NCBI RefSeq assembly: GCF_020829445.1 | Contig: NZ_JAIVFV010000005.1 | Location: 28,116-92,115 of the forward strand | Length of the DNA stretch: 64,000 nucleotides | Reading direction: 5' to 3' | DNA from: Nostoc sp. CHAB 5836 | GTDB taxonomy: Bacteria; Cyanobacteriota; Cyanobacteriia; Cyanobacteriales; Nostocaceae | Shown: positions 35,951 through 45,322 of the stretch, piece by piece | How positions within the stretch are numbered: the first letter of the stretch is position 1 | How the letters are laid out: every line of letters begins with the position of its first letter | The notes under the pieces: generated by a model | The model's database searches: none | The model's input: the letters and a program-made list of their open reading frames with translations, nothing else | What the model was told of the DNA's origin: nothing | Made by a program: the position numbers and the translations under genes

Positions 35951-36699
35951 TAAACTTCTGGCTCAACACCCAAAGCTCGTAACTGTGCTGCAAAGCGTTC
36001 AGCCCGTTGCAGGGCAGTTTCTTTAGCTTCTCGCTCTTGTTCGGCTCGTAAATGTTCTTGTTCGGCTCGTTCTGCACCAGTAGGAATTATATTCCCCGTC
36101 GCGTCACACCACCTCAGCCAAACATCCCGCTTACCTTCATATACACCTTCCCACAAACATAAACCTAGCTCAACTTCAGTCAGCCATTGCTGATTCATCG
36201 GTATATATTGCCGCCCTCCCAACTCGTAAATCTGTAGAACTTCACCATCAAGTTGCCGACTTGGATCAAAGATAATATAGTACATTACCCGCATCCTGGC
36301 ATACTCTAAGATTTTCCGTCCTGTTTCATTGCCTTCTCGATTTGAAACAATTTCAATCACCACCTCTGGCGGTTTGCCAAACTCCCAAAAGAAATAGGAG
36401 CGATGTTTTTTTTCCCACCAGTTTTCTGCTATCTGTACATCTAGGCTCAAAAATACATCTGGTACAATCGGCGGTTGCTTACCAGTGGCAAATAACCCTA
36501 CATTAGCAGCAACAAGAAATCCTTGGGCATTACTTGGCCCGTTCCAAGAACTGTAAAGGGTTTCTGTTAGTAATCTTTGTTGTTTTTCTGATGGTAGATT
36601 ATCCAAGGGTTCATCGTCCTCTGTCACCAGAAGACTAACATCTGGTAATAAATCTTCTGGTAGTAAACTAGCGTCTGTCAAGGTAATAGATTCGCTCAT
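35950..36699 (-). CDS. Uma2 family putative endonuclease (DUF820) with coiled-coil tail
   Basis: The 249-residue protein has the Uma2 core (VPDVFLSLDVQIAENWWEKKHRSYFFWEFGKPPEVVIEIVSNREGNE, then ILEYARMRVMYYIIFDPSRQ) and ends in a charged coiled coil (RAEQEHLRAEQEREAKETALQRAERFAAQLRALG). This tailed form is common in filamentous cyanobacteria. Role unknown. Confidence 0.85.
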   Translation of the reverse strand: MSESITLTDASLLPEDLLPDVSLLVTEDDEPLDNLPSEKQQRLLTETLYSSWNGPSNAQGFLVAANVGLFATGKQPPIVPDVFLSLDVQIAENWWEKKHRSYFFWEFGKPPEVVIEIVSNREGNETGRKILEYARMRVMYYIIFDPSRQLDGEVLQIYELGGRQYIPMNQQWLTEVELGLCLWEGVYEGKRDVWLRWCDATGNIIPTGAERAEQEHLRAEQEREAKETALQRAERFAAQLRALGVEPEV

Positions 36700-36883
36700 G
36701 AGGAATTCTGGGGGTAGCGGCTTAAAACAATTCGCAATTCGCTTTTTCGCCCATTCGCAATTACGTTTTGTGACGGGGATTTAGATTTAGGCGTTCAATT
36801 CGTGCTGCCTGTGGAGGCAGGGGAATTAAACCCCATTACTTTGTTAATTCTATTTTGGCAGCAGCATTAAGCATTAATTCTCT

Positions 36884-37546
36884 TCACCCTAGCAGTAGAT
36901 TTTCTACACCTACTGTTGTCGTTGTAGTTGCTACCTGGATAATCCTACTGTATTGCAACCGCCACTGTAGTGCGTTAGAAATTGTCAGATAGCCAATTTC
37001 CGGCGGTTGCTGCAAAATTCTTTCTGCAAGTATCTCACGCCCAATTTCATCTAATGGAAAGTTGCGTTCTTCTAAAAATGCTATTACATCTTCTTTGTTA
37101 CCATTACGGCGTAAGATTTCTCTTAACCCGTAGGTTGTTTGATAATCTCCAGTTCTTTCTGTTGATACAAAGACAACATTCTGAAATTTTAAACTAGCAG
37201 TGCGATCGCTATGATCATCAATCTTTTCGTATGCTAATATCAGCAAATTATAGCCCAATCCATATACTTTTTGACTAGCATTCCGAAAAGGGCATGAAGA
37301 TTGGGGTTGACGAACTGATGTCACTTTTAAATCAACTTCTAATCCGGGAAAATCAATTCCTAAAGCAGCACTACCAAGGATATATTCATACTTTGTAGAC
37401 AAATATTGATTAAAAGTAAACTCAACATACGTTCCTACTGCTTTACCATCTGTAACACCATACAGATTAGGAATAGGTGTTTCACTAAGTACAATACAAA
37501 AATCCCGTGCAGCAGTTTTGAGGGAAGATAAGGTTAGCACTTCCAT
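36884..37546 (-). CDS. Putative type II restriction endonuclease
   Basis: The 220-residue protein starts 3 bp after the stop of the DNA methyltransferase gene. It has a PD-(D/E)XK-like centre: Asp65 in GIDFPGLE, then VDLKVTS with Asp72-Leu-Lys74, preceded by a helix with GTYVEFTFNQYL. A later ILRRNGNKEDVIAFLEERNFPL segment looks like a DNA-contact domain. Position and fold argue for the cognate nuclease of the C5 methylase. The recognition site cannot be read from sequence. Confidence 0.72.
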   Translation of the reverse strand: MEVLTLSSLKTAARDFCIVLSETPIPNLYGVTDGKAVGTYVEFTFNQYLSTKYEYILGSAALGIDFPGLEVDLKVTSVRQPQSSCPFRNASQKVYGLGYNLLILAYEKIDDHSDRTASLKFQNVVFVSTERTGDYQTTYGLREILRRNGNKEDVIAFLEERNFPLDEIGREILAERILQQPPEIGYLTISNALQWRLQYSRIIQVATTTTTVGVENLLLG

Positions 37547-37549
37547 TTT

Positions 37550-38722
37550 TTAAATAGCCAAACTTAATTGTTGCCAACCAGATTTACTCAATTCAAAGTT
37601 TCTTTGTCCGATTCTTTTGCACACCCACTCTACACAAGCTGGGACAACGGCATTCCCAAATAATGCGTATTGATCATAAATTCTGGCAATTTGACACCAA
37701 TCATCAGGAAAACCCATAAGTCTGGCATATTCAATATTAGTTAAACGTCGAAATTTATCACCTACTTGGTAACGTTCATAATGCCTTGATGTTGAGGCAG
37801 TCAATGTTGATGCAATGCCATTAGTTCCGAATATAGTATAACCAAGTCTCGCGCCTCCGTCTTGGTTGTACAATATTTCAACTCCATTACAATAACGATT
37901 TACAGGCTTACTTTGCTTAATGCGCTCCAACGTATCGGTAGTAAAATCAAATTGGGTATCCACCATTGACTGATTCTGAAGAATATCCTGAAGCCTATTT
38001 CTTGGCTTGATATCAGGCAACGACAAAATATTTTGAGTGAACATCTGATTTTTATAGGCAATTCCCCAATTCTCATTTTTACTTTTCATCGTCATGATTG
38101 GCAACATATATTTTACCAATGGATCTTCAATACTTGGTAATAAAATATTATCTTCTTTAGTCAAAAATACTGATAGCTGTTCTAACGTATTAAGTGTTAT
38201 GTCTGTTGAGTTTAATTTGGTGCCAAAGATAAAAATTCTATCTCTATTTTGAGGGATACCAAAGCTCAAGGGGCTAATTATTCGCCATTCGAGAAAATAA
38301 TCTAATTCAGAAAGTGCATTTAAAATTAATCTAAAGTGATAGCCATTTTCCATTGTCAAAAGTCTTTTGACATTTTCCAAAAAAAAATATTTTGGCTGCT
38401 TCTGGTCTAATATTTCTATAATGCGCTCGAATAATGTTCCCCTAACTATATCTCTTACGCCAAGTTTTTTACCAGCAGGACTAAAAGGTTGGCAAGGGAA
38501 GCCAGCAGTTAAAATATCATGATTGGGAATGTCTAAGATGGGGATTTCGTTGATATCGCCTAAAACAATAGAGTCTTTGCCAAAATTAGTTTCATAAACT
38601 TTACAGCAAAGTTCGTTAATATCATTCGCCCATACTGTTTGAATATTTGCATTTGCCATACCCAGGCGAAACCCACCGATACCAGCAAAAAGCTCTAAGG
38701 CTTTGAGTTCGTTTGTTGTCAT
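37550..38722 (-). CDS. DNA (cytosine-5) methyltransferase
   Basis: The 390-residue protein has the ordered C5-MTase motifs: I LELFAGIGGFRLGM, II-III VWANDINELC, IV TAGFPCQPFSPAGKKLG with catalytic Cys77, VI FFLENVKRLL, VIII GIPQNRDRIFIFG, and IX-X (YARLMGFPDDW, YALFGNAVVPACVEWV). It methylates C5 of cytosine in a specific site set by the variable region (residues about 210-300). It sits between a GNAT gene (6 bp) and the putative nuclease (3 bp), a three-gene operon. Confidence 0.93.
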   Translation of the reverse strand: MTTNELKALELFAGIGGFRLGMANANIQTVWANDINELCCKVYETNFGKDSIVLGDINEIPILDIPNHDILTAGFPCQPFSPAGKKLGVRDIVRGTLFERIIEILDQKQPKYFFLENVKRLLTMENGYHFRLILNALSELDYFLEWRIISPLSFGIPQNRDRIFIFGTKLNSTDITLNTLEQLSVFLTKEDNILLPSIEDPLVKYMLPIMTMKSKNENWGIAYKNQMFTQNILSLPDIKPRNRLQDILQNQSMVDTQFDFTTDTLERIKQSKPVNRYCNGVEILYNQDGGARLGYTIFGTNGIASTLTASTSRHYERYQVGDKFRRLTNIEYARLMGFPDDWCQIARIYDQYALFGNAVVPACVEWVCKRIGQRNFELSKSGWQQLSLAI

Positions 38723-38728
38723 GCTACA

Positions 38729-39172
38729 CTACTGCAACTGCAAAGCATAATGGTAAAACTCTTCATTCTTAATGTAATCTCGCGCTTCGTAGAGTTTTTG
38801 CGCGGTTATGTTAGAAATTTGAGTAGCTAAAATTACTCGAACGCCTCCACTCTCTTTTGCGTATTCTTCTGCAACACTCATCAATAACTTGGCAATTCCC
38901 TGGCGGCGATATGACTCTTCCACATACAAATCGTTCAATATCCATACTCGTTTCATCGACACTGAAGAAAAGTTGGGATAAAGCTGAGTAAATCCAACTA
39001 ATTCCCCATTGTCATTAGCTGCAAATACTACCGAGTCATTATTCTGGAAACGTTCTTTGAGAAACTCTTTAGCAGCTTCAATATTTGATGGCTGATTGTA
39101 AAAAATCCGATATTTATCAAATAGTACTGAAACACTTTCAAGATGATTAATATTAGCTAAGAAAACTTCCAT
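38729..39172 (-). CDS. GNAT family N-acetyltransferase
   Basis: The 147-residue protein has the GNAT fold: VVFAANDNGELVGFTQLYP, the acetyl-CoA loop LYVEESYRRQGIAKLLMSVAEEYAKESGGVRVIL (RRQGIAK) and the C-terminal block NITAQKLYEARDYIKNEEFYHYAL. The length and the LYEARDY / FYHYAL end recall small-molecule or aminoglycoside-type acetyltransferases. It is the first gene of the restriction-modification operon. Substrate unknown. Confidence 0.85.
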   Translation of the reverse strand: MEVFLANINHLESVSVLFDKYRIFYNQPSNIEAAKEFLKERFQNNDSVVFAANDNGELVGFTQLYPNFSSVSMKRVWILNDLYVEESYRRQGIAKLLMSVAEEYAKESGGVRVILATQISNITAQKLYEARDYIKNEEFYHYALQLQ

Positions 39173-39263
39173 TGCATTTGAGACTGGGGATTGGATGCTG
39201 ATTGTACTGGGAAGATTTGAATGGGGATTCTTACCCCAACCAAATCTTACTTAAATAATTCTC

Positions 39264-39394
39264 TAAGTAAGTTGGCGCGAAAAAACCTAAATATGTTACG
39301 AAACGTAAATAGGCTTAAAACCCTTGTAAATGACGAAGGACAAATGACAAATGACAGCCTTAGCCAGTTAGCTTTAATTGCGCCGACCTACTTA
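39264..39394 (-). mobile_element. Family 1 element downstream of aspS
   Basis: It runs from TAAGTAAGTTGGCGCGAA, through TTACGAAACGTAAATAGGC and an AAATGAC heptamer, to GCGCCGACCTACTTA. The right end is 5 bp from the aspS stop. Confidence 0.85.
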
Positions 39395-39399
39395 GTTCG

Positions 39400-41187
39400 C
39401 TAAGACTTTGGTTTATAAGTCGAAGCAACGTGCAATTCTTTCAACTGTTTAACGTCTACACTCGAAGGTGCATCTGTTAATAAACAACGCGCTTGTTGTG
39501 TCTTCGGAAAAGCAATTACATCTCGAATAGATTCTTCTTTAGCTAGCAACATTACCAAACGATCTAAACCGTAGGCGATGCCACCATGCGGCGGTGTACC
39601 ATATTCAAATGCTTCCAAAAGAAAGCCAAATTTACTTTGTGCTTCTTCAGGAGATAAACCAATCGCTTCAAACACCCGTTGTTGAATTTCTCGCTGATAA
39701 ATCCGCAGACTTCCGCCGCCAACTTCTACGCCGTTGAGTACTAAGTCGTAAGCTTGGGCGCGTGCTGTCTTTAAGTCGCTCAAATCATCAGGATGTGGTG
39801 CTGTAAACGGGTGGTGCAGTGCTTCTAAACGTTTTTCGTCAGCATTCCACTCGAACATGGGGAAATCTGTAATCCAGAGCAAGTTGATTTTTTCTGGATC
39901 AATTAAATCAAATTCTTTAGCGATCGCTTGCCGTAATCTATCTAATGTTTTATTAACTGTAGCAGCTTCCCCTGCCCCAAACAACAGCAAATGTCCAGCT
40001 TTTGCACCTGTACGGCGTAAAATTTCTTGTTTTTGTTCAACGCTTAAGTTGTCTTTAATCGCGCCAATGGTGTCAATTTCGCCATCGTCCCTGACGCGGA
40101 TATAAGCTAAACCTTTAGCACCGGCTTCGCTGGCTTCTTTAAATAAGTCGCCGCCTGGTTTAATGCGGACATTAGAAATTACATCGTTACCGTTGGGAAT
40201 GGGCAAGATTTTGACAATACCACCATTAGTAACAGTGTCGCGAAAGACTTTGAAACCAGAGTCTTTGACAACATCTGATACGTTAACTAATTCCAAACCA
40301 TAGCGTGTATCTGGTTTATCACTCCCGTAGCGTTCCATCCCCTCAGCGTAAGTGAGACGAGGGAAAGGGCGCTGTAACTCAATTCCTTTAACTGTTTTAA
40401 AGATATGACAAACTAAGTTCTCGTTTAGTTCGATAATTTCTTCTTGGGACATGAAGCTCATTTCCATGTCCAACTGAGTGAATTCCGGTTGCCTGTCGGC
40501 GCGTAAGTCTTCGTCACGAAAGCAACGCGCAATCTGATAATATCTATCTAAGCCGGATACCATCAGCAATTGTTTAAATAGCTGGGGTGATTGCGGCAAA
40601 GCATACCACTCACCAGGATTGACGCGACTGGGTAGAACATAATCCCGCGCCCCTTCTGGGGTAGAACGGGTAAGTATTGGGGTTTCAACTTCGATAAAAC
40701 CTTCCAAATCTTCCAAATAACGACGCATGGCTTTGACAATTTGATGACGCAGTTGCAAATTTTGCGCCATGCGATCGCGTCGCAAATCCAAATAGCGATA
40801 TTTCAGCCGCAAGTCTTCCCGCACTGTCTCGGTGTCAGCTACAGAAACTTGGAAAGGTAACTGTTTGCGAACAGCATTCAGGAGTTGAATTTTATCGGCG
40901 TAGATTTCTACCTCGCCTGTTGGGATGCGGGTATTCAGCGATTCTTCGGGACGTTGTGTTACTCTACCAGTAATTTCGACAACATATTCATTTCGCAGGG
41001 CGTTCGCCTGTTCATAAGAATCTGGGGTGCGTTGCGGATCGCTGACGATTTGGACAATTCCAGAGCGATCGCGTAAATCTAAAAATATCACACCACCGTG
41101 ATCGCGGCGACGGTCTACCCATCCGTAAAAGGTAACTGTTTCTCCAATATGTTCTTTTCGGAGTTCGCCGCAATAGTGAGTTCGCAT
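39400..41187 (-). CDS. aspS: Aspartyl-tRNA synthetase
   Basis: The 595-residue class IIb synthetase has an N-terminal OB anticodon-binding domain ([29 protein letters not shown]), motif 2 ([27 protein letters not shown]), the bacterial GAD insert (residues about 310-410) and motif 3 ([13 protein letters not shown]). Length and GAD insert are those of bacterial AspRS, which may be of the discriminating or non-discriminating kind; the sequence as read does not decide. Confidence 0.97.
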   Translation of the reverse strand: MRTHYCGELRKEHIGETVTFYGWVDRRRDHGGVIFLDLRDRSGIVQIVSDPQRTPDSYEQANALRNEYVVEITGRVTQRPEESLNTRIPTGEVEIYADKIQLLNAVRKQLPFQVSVADTETVREDLRLKYRYLDLRRDRMAQNLQLRHQIVKAMRRYLEDLEGFIEVETPILTRSTPEGARDYVLPSRVNPGEWYALPQSPQLFKQLLMVSGLDRYYQIARCFRDEDLRADRQPEFTQLDMEMSFMSQEEIIELNENLVCHIFKTVKGIELQRPFPRLTYAEGMERYGSDKPDTRYGLELVNVSDVVKDSGFKVFRDTVTNGGIVKILPIPNGNDVISNVRIKPGGDLFKEASEAGAKGLAYIRVRDDGEIDTIGAIKDNLSVEQKQEILRRTGAKAGHLLLFGAGEAATVNKTLDRLRQAIAKEFDLIDPEKINLLWITDFPMFEWNADEKRLEALHHPFTAPHPDDLSDLKTARAQAYDLVLNGVEVGGGSLRIYQREIQQRVFEAIGLSPEEAQSKFGFLLEAFEYGTPPHGGIAYGLDRLVMLLAKEESIRDVIAFPKTQQARCLLTDAPSSVDVKQLKELHVASTYKPKS

Positions 41188-41291
41188 AAGTGTTAGTTCT
41201 GTTTGTCTGGGCTAGATTGGCAAGAAAATGTCAAAGCCTTCCCATTATCTAGCATCAATAGCTTCTTTAATCATCATTGTACTATAAATAC

Positions 41292-41577
41292 TAGGGCGTG
41301 TTTTCAAACCTTTCTTTAAGCACCTCAGTCTTTGGAGATCCCCCCAACCCCAATACGGTTCACAAAAGGGCTGAAACTGTTTTTTTACGTAGACGCAAAG
41401 CGGCTTGCCGCAGGCTAGCACTCCAGGCGCAGAGAACACAGAGAGAAGAGAAGGGGGAAATGCTTAACCCAAGTGTATTGCCCCCAACCCTCCGATAGAT
41501 TGGGGGCTTTTAGAGTTTCTTTCCTCCCAATTTATCGGGGGGTTAGGGGGATCTTCGAGTTTGAAAACACGCCCTAG
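41292..41577. mobile_element. Family 6 element interrupted by a family 2 element
   Basis: Perfect 18-bp inverted ends TAGGGCGTGTTTTCAAAC and GTTTGAAAACACGCCCTA bound it. The C-rich arm is split at 41351-41480, so without the insert it matches the copy at 15324-15470. Confidence 0.85.
41351..41480. mobile_element. Family 2 element with a perfect 10-bp target duplication
   Basis: CAATACGGTTCAC and AACCCAAGTGTATTG are its ends. The flanks CCCCCAACCC (41341-41350 and 41481-41490) are identical. It also carries a GGCTTGCCGCAGGC repeat in its middle. Confidence 0.88.
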
Positions 41578-41592
41578 CGATCGCCATGTTTC

Positions 41593-42876
41593 TTATGGCT
41601 GTGGTCTGATACTGCCTGTACTGACTTCCACTTTGTGTGATCCTTCAACGATTTGGTAAAGTTTGTGTTCAAATTTCTGCATACATGACGACCAATCAAA
41701 GTCAAGTATAGAAGGGCGAGCGTGTCTAGTCATATCTGCTTTCAAATCGGGATTTTCTAGAATTGCAATTACCCTTTGGGCAAAGTCTGTGGCATTGTTA
41801 GGTTGAGCAAGAAAGCCGTTGCGACCAGGAAATATCTGTTCTGAGGTTGACGGTGCAACAACAGCAACTACAGGGGTTCCAGAGGCTAATGCTTCGTTAT
41901 TTGTAGTGCAGAAGTTCTCCGTGATGGAGGGGTTGACAAAAATATCCGCTCTGGCAAACCAACCTAGAAGTTCTGTACCATGAGACTCACCCCATACAGT
42001 AATACCCGATCCAAACTTTTTCGCACGCTGACGAATCTCTTCATCTAGCGGGCCACTACCAACAATCACTAGATGAACATCAGGAATTTTGGCAGCTATG
42101 ACTGGAAATATATCAAGCAGTTGGTTGACATTCTTTTCGGGTGTGATGCGTCCGACAAACAAAAGAGTCGGTCGATTGTCGTTGGGAATTGGGTCGTAAC
42201 AAATGTTTCGCGGGTGAAATTTTTCGCAATCGATACCTTGATAAGCGACGTATTCAGCACGTTGGCATTTCAGTTCTTCGTATTTAGTGAGTTGTTCTTT
42301 GGAAGAGAAGTAATTGAAGTCATAAGACTCACTAAATTGCTTAACCAAAATGGGAATGATGGGACGAACCAAGCTGAAGAAGCGATCGCCAAAGTAATAT
42401 TTGATATACGCGACGATATCTGTGTGAAAGAGTGATATTATTGGCGTGCTTGTTCGTTTTGCGTATTGAGTGCCGATAGGACGACCATAACCTTGCAAGA
42501 AAAATGAGTATAAACCTCTCATTTGGGCTGCTTCTTCAACCACGATAATGTCAGGCTGAAATTTCTCCAGCAACTTGGTATCACTCCAATGTCGATAGTT
42601 CAACGGTTGAGGAAGCGACTTGTAAAATACCAGTGGTTCTGTGGGGAATGCGTAAGCAGAGAAATTGGGGAAAGATTGAATTTCCTCTAAACCAGACATC
42701 GGGCGATCGCCGACATTTTTGGGATAGCGATCGTTGATTTGCGGATGAATTAGAAAAACCTCATGTCCCTGTTCTAGCAACCAACGAACCCGTTGATGAA
42801 CTGCAACGGAAACTCCGGTCAAAAAAGGAGCATACAACCCTGTAAATAGTGCAATGCGAAGTTTTTTCTTAGTCAT
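41593..42876 (-). CDS. Glycosyltransferase, GT4 family (candidate HglT)
   Basis: From ATG 42876 the 427-residue protein has the GT-B plan: an N-domain with FTGLYAPFLTGVSVAVHQRVRWLLEQGHEVFLIHP, and a C-domain with LLFVGRITPEKNVNQLLD, HLVIVGSGPLDEEI and the E-x7-E donor site (NPSITENFCTTNNEALASGTPVVA). It lies at the outer end of the hgl island, the place that hglT (all5341) holds in Anabaena PCC 7120. HglT puts glucose on the heterocyst fatty diol or keto-ol. The family is sure; HglT identity rests on context. Confidence 0.8.
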   Translation of the reverse strand: MTKKKLRIALFTGLYAPFLTGVSVAVHQRVRWLLEQGHEVFLIHPQINDRYPKNVGDRPMSGLEEIQSFPNFSAYAFPTEPLVFYKSLPQPLNYRHWSDTKLLEKFQPDIIVVEEAAQMRGLYSFFLQGYGRPIGTQYAKRTSTPIISLFHTDIVAYIKYYFGDRFFSLVRPIIPILVKQFSESYDFNYFSSKEQLTKYEELKCQRAEYVAYQGIDCEKFHPRNICYDPIPNDNRPTLLFVGRITPEKNVNQLLDIFPVIAAKIPDVHLVIVGSGPLDEEIRQRAKKFGSGITVWGESHGTELLGWFARADIFVNPSITENFCTTNNEALASGTPVVAVVAPSTSEQIFPGRNGFLAQPNNATDFAQRVIAILENPDLKADMTRHARPSILDFDWSSCMQKFEHKLYQIVEGSHKVEVSTGSIRPQP

Positions 42877-42989
42877 AATCAAGGGGAATATTTCACGAAA
42901 ATGCTGGTTTGTAACTTAGGATTTACGCAGCAAATGTTTCATGAACAGCCTGATTGTTTAGCTCAAAAATTCCCACTAATACAGTTAGA

Positions 42990-43620
42990 CTAAGGATTTA
43001 CGAATTTTAAAATTGCCGAGATTGTCAATTGTGAAAAGTATGTTTCTCAACCAGAGACATAATTCTAGTTCCCCTTCTCCCATGTTTGGGAGAAGGGGTT
43101 AGGGGATGAAGACTATCAAGGTTTTTGCACATTTGGGATGCCCAATCAAAGCGTGTATTTTGACAATGATTATAGCTAATTTAGTTCTACTAAATATAAG
43201 ATAATATAATTTGAAGACTAGCGAATGTTTAGTGTAAGAACTTTCATGCTTTAGTAGTCTATCTCATTAATTTTGATGAGTTCGTAGTCAGAACTTTAGT
43301 CCTTGACTTGAGCGCTAAAGCGCTTACTACGAACAGAGTATAGGAATCATATTTGATTTCTGAAAAAATCTAAGTATTTGTAGGGTGTGTTAGGCGTAAG
43401 CCGTAACGCACCAAAAGCTTGAGATCGTGCCGTACTTTCGTCTAACACACCCTACGTATAGGACTACTATTTGATTTTTGAACAGATACGTAGGGTGCGT
43501 TAGCGCAGAAAGTACGGCACCATTCTTAAGGATTCGGTGCGTTACGCTGTCGCTAACGCACCCTACAAATACTTAATGTTGTTCAAAAATCAAACCGGAT
43601 TCCTATATATTTCAAAAATC
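42990..43620. other. Repeat-rich gap between two glycosyltransferase genes
   Basis: It holds a CCCCTTCTCC/GGAGAAGGGG palindrome (43071-43100), a family 5 copy (43280-43334) and two family 8 elements: 43380-43455 (GTAGGGTGTGTTAGGC ... CTAACACACCCTAC) and 43490-43566 (GTAGGGTGCGTTAGCG ... CGCTAACGCACCCTAC). A TAGGA...ATTTGATTTTTGAA spacer is shared between them. No coding region is visible. Confidence 0.65.
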
Positions 43621-43623
43621 AAA

Positions 43624-43754
43624 TAAGTAAGTCGGCAAAAATAAATCAAACGATGTTACGAAACGTAAATACACCTTAAACCCTTACAAATGACGAAGGA
43701 CAAGTGACAAATGACAGCCTTAGCCAGTTAGCTTTATTTGCGTCGCTCTACTTA
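43624..43754 (-). mobile_element. Family 1b element
   Basis: TAAGTAAGTCGGCAAAAATA opens it and TGCGTCGCTCTACTTA closes it, with CGTAAATACACCTTAAACCC in between. It is the copy farthest from a gene end (231 bp from the stop at 43985). Confidence 0.8.
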
Positions 43755-43984
43755 CTAGTACTATAGTAGTTTATATCTAGCAATTCAGTTCAAACCCACG
43801 TTCCGCACCCTGGGGTGTCACATAGTGTAATTACTAAGTTTTTGTGATTGTTGTAGTTGCAGATTATGCTCGTGCATCTTCATATTTAAGTTATTTTACT
43901 GGTTTTATGTATATTCAGTAGCTTTGTTTATGTCTAAAAACCAGTAAAAACCGATTGTGACAGTTGAGGGTGCGGAATGTAGGT

Positions 43985-45271
43985 TCAAAGAGAAACCTTG
44001 CTATCAATAGGCTGATCCAACCATTGATAAGGGCGATATTCCACTAGCCGGATATTCCAAGGCCCTTGAACTCGATAGCTAACACCGCGCCAGGTGACTG
44101 TTGAAACCCACAGGGATGATAGCATCGCTAACCCATAAACCCATTGTGTCAAGGGAATCCCAATTAACATCCTGATGATTGTAGCAGCTGATAATTTTGC
44201 ACAGACGTGCAACGGCTTGCCAATAGAGATCGCCTGGTCATTAGAGCGAACCACTCGCTGTATCTCTAATTCCAACACGAGCATTATTAAGAGTAATCCA
44301 ACAGTATATACTCCATAGCAGACTAAAAAGAGAGCCGCAGCTTCCCATTTTGCTTCTAACAACGACTCTAAAACTAAAATGATCAGTAGAGTCGGAAACA
44401 AAATGCTAGAAACAGCTTCACTAACAAGAGCTAACCAACGGGGGTGATATAGTCGAGAACAAAGGATGAGGCGCTTGAGATAATCTATTAAGTTGAATAA
44501 ATCAGTCTCTTCACGATTTACAATCAGCAGCGAAGGCACAAACTTTACCTGAAAACCATGTTCTTTCAAGATGTCGTGCATCATAAAATCTTCGCCTAAA
44601 GCTTGTCCCCACTTATCTAGCAGTTCTGTTTGGCGAAGTACTTCAGTTTTCACAGCCAAAGTTCCACCCCAAGGAATCTGGAAGATAAACATTTGCACTA
44701 CTGTGGATACATTGCCGACGTACCGCACTAAAGAACCCCAATATCTACCTGTAGGTACATACCAACGATTACCTGTTGTTGCTCCCACTTTAGCATCGCC
44801 TAGAGGACTGACTAATTCTCGCAGCCAATTTAGATGGACAATAGTATCAGCATCTACTAGAGCAACCACCTTGTAGGAGTCGTCCAACTCACGGATAGCT
44901 TGGATTAAAGAACTGCATTTGAGACTACAATTGTTGCGTACTATTCTCAGAGGGCTGATTTGAACATTAGTCGCTTCTTGCTCTGTGATGGTTTCACTGG
45001 CAATTTTCCAGGCGGGATCTTCGTGACTATCAACGATCAACTTTAAATCATACTGTGGATAGTTTTGATTTAGGAGCGATCGCAAACATCTAGGCAAAAA
45101 CGGATCAGCACCGCGTAAGCAAAGAATCACTGCGGTTTTAGGTAACTGGTCATCTGGTAATAAGTTTTTTTTAGATGACCGCAGATACCATATAAACACA
45201 AGCGCTAAACACACCTGAATAACCAGCCAACCCATCAAAGACTTAGACAGAAATATTGCCAAATCTTCCAT
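43985..45271 (-). CDS. Membrane-bound family 2 glycosyltransferase
   Basis: The 428-residue protein has an N-terminal membrane helix (SLMGWLVIQVCLALVFIWYL), a GT2 domain (KTAVILCLRGADPFLPRCLRSLLNQNYPQYDLKLIVDS, ALVDADTIVHLNWLRELV with the DxD-type Asp pair, and LGEDFMMHDIL), then three or four C-terminal helices. The plan resembles ceramide glucosyltransferase-type (GT21/GT2) enzymes that glycosylate lipids on the membrane. Within the hgl island it is a good candidate for a lipid-linked sugar transfer, but no specific role is established here. Confidence 0.83.
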   Translation of the reverse strand: MEDLAIFLSKSLMGWLVIQVCLALVFIWYLRSSKKNLLPDDQLPKTAVILCLRGADPFLPRCLRSLLNQNYPQYDLKLIVDSHEDPAWKIASETITEQEATNVQISPLRIVRNNCSLKCSSLIQAIRELDDSYKVVALVDADTIVHLNWLRELVSPLGDAKVGATTGNRWYVPTGRYWGSLVRYVGNVSTVVQMFIFQIPWGGTLAVKTEVLRQTELLDKWGQALGEDFMMHDILKEHGFQVKFVPSLLIVNREETDLFNLIDYLKRLILCSRLYHPRWLALVSEAVSSILFPTLLIILVLESLLEAKWEAAALFLVCYGVYTVGLLLIMLVLELEIQRVVRSNDQAISIGKPLHVCAKLSAATIIRMLIGIPLTQWVYGLAMLSSLWVSTVTWRGVSYRVQGPWNIRLVEYRPYQWLDQPIDSKVSL

Positions 45272-45322
45272 TAAATTTTTAATCTCCGGTAGAATTTTGG
45301 CTCAGGGATTAGGCATTGGGCA

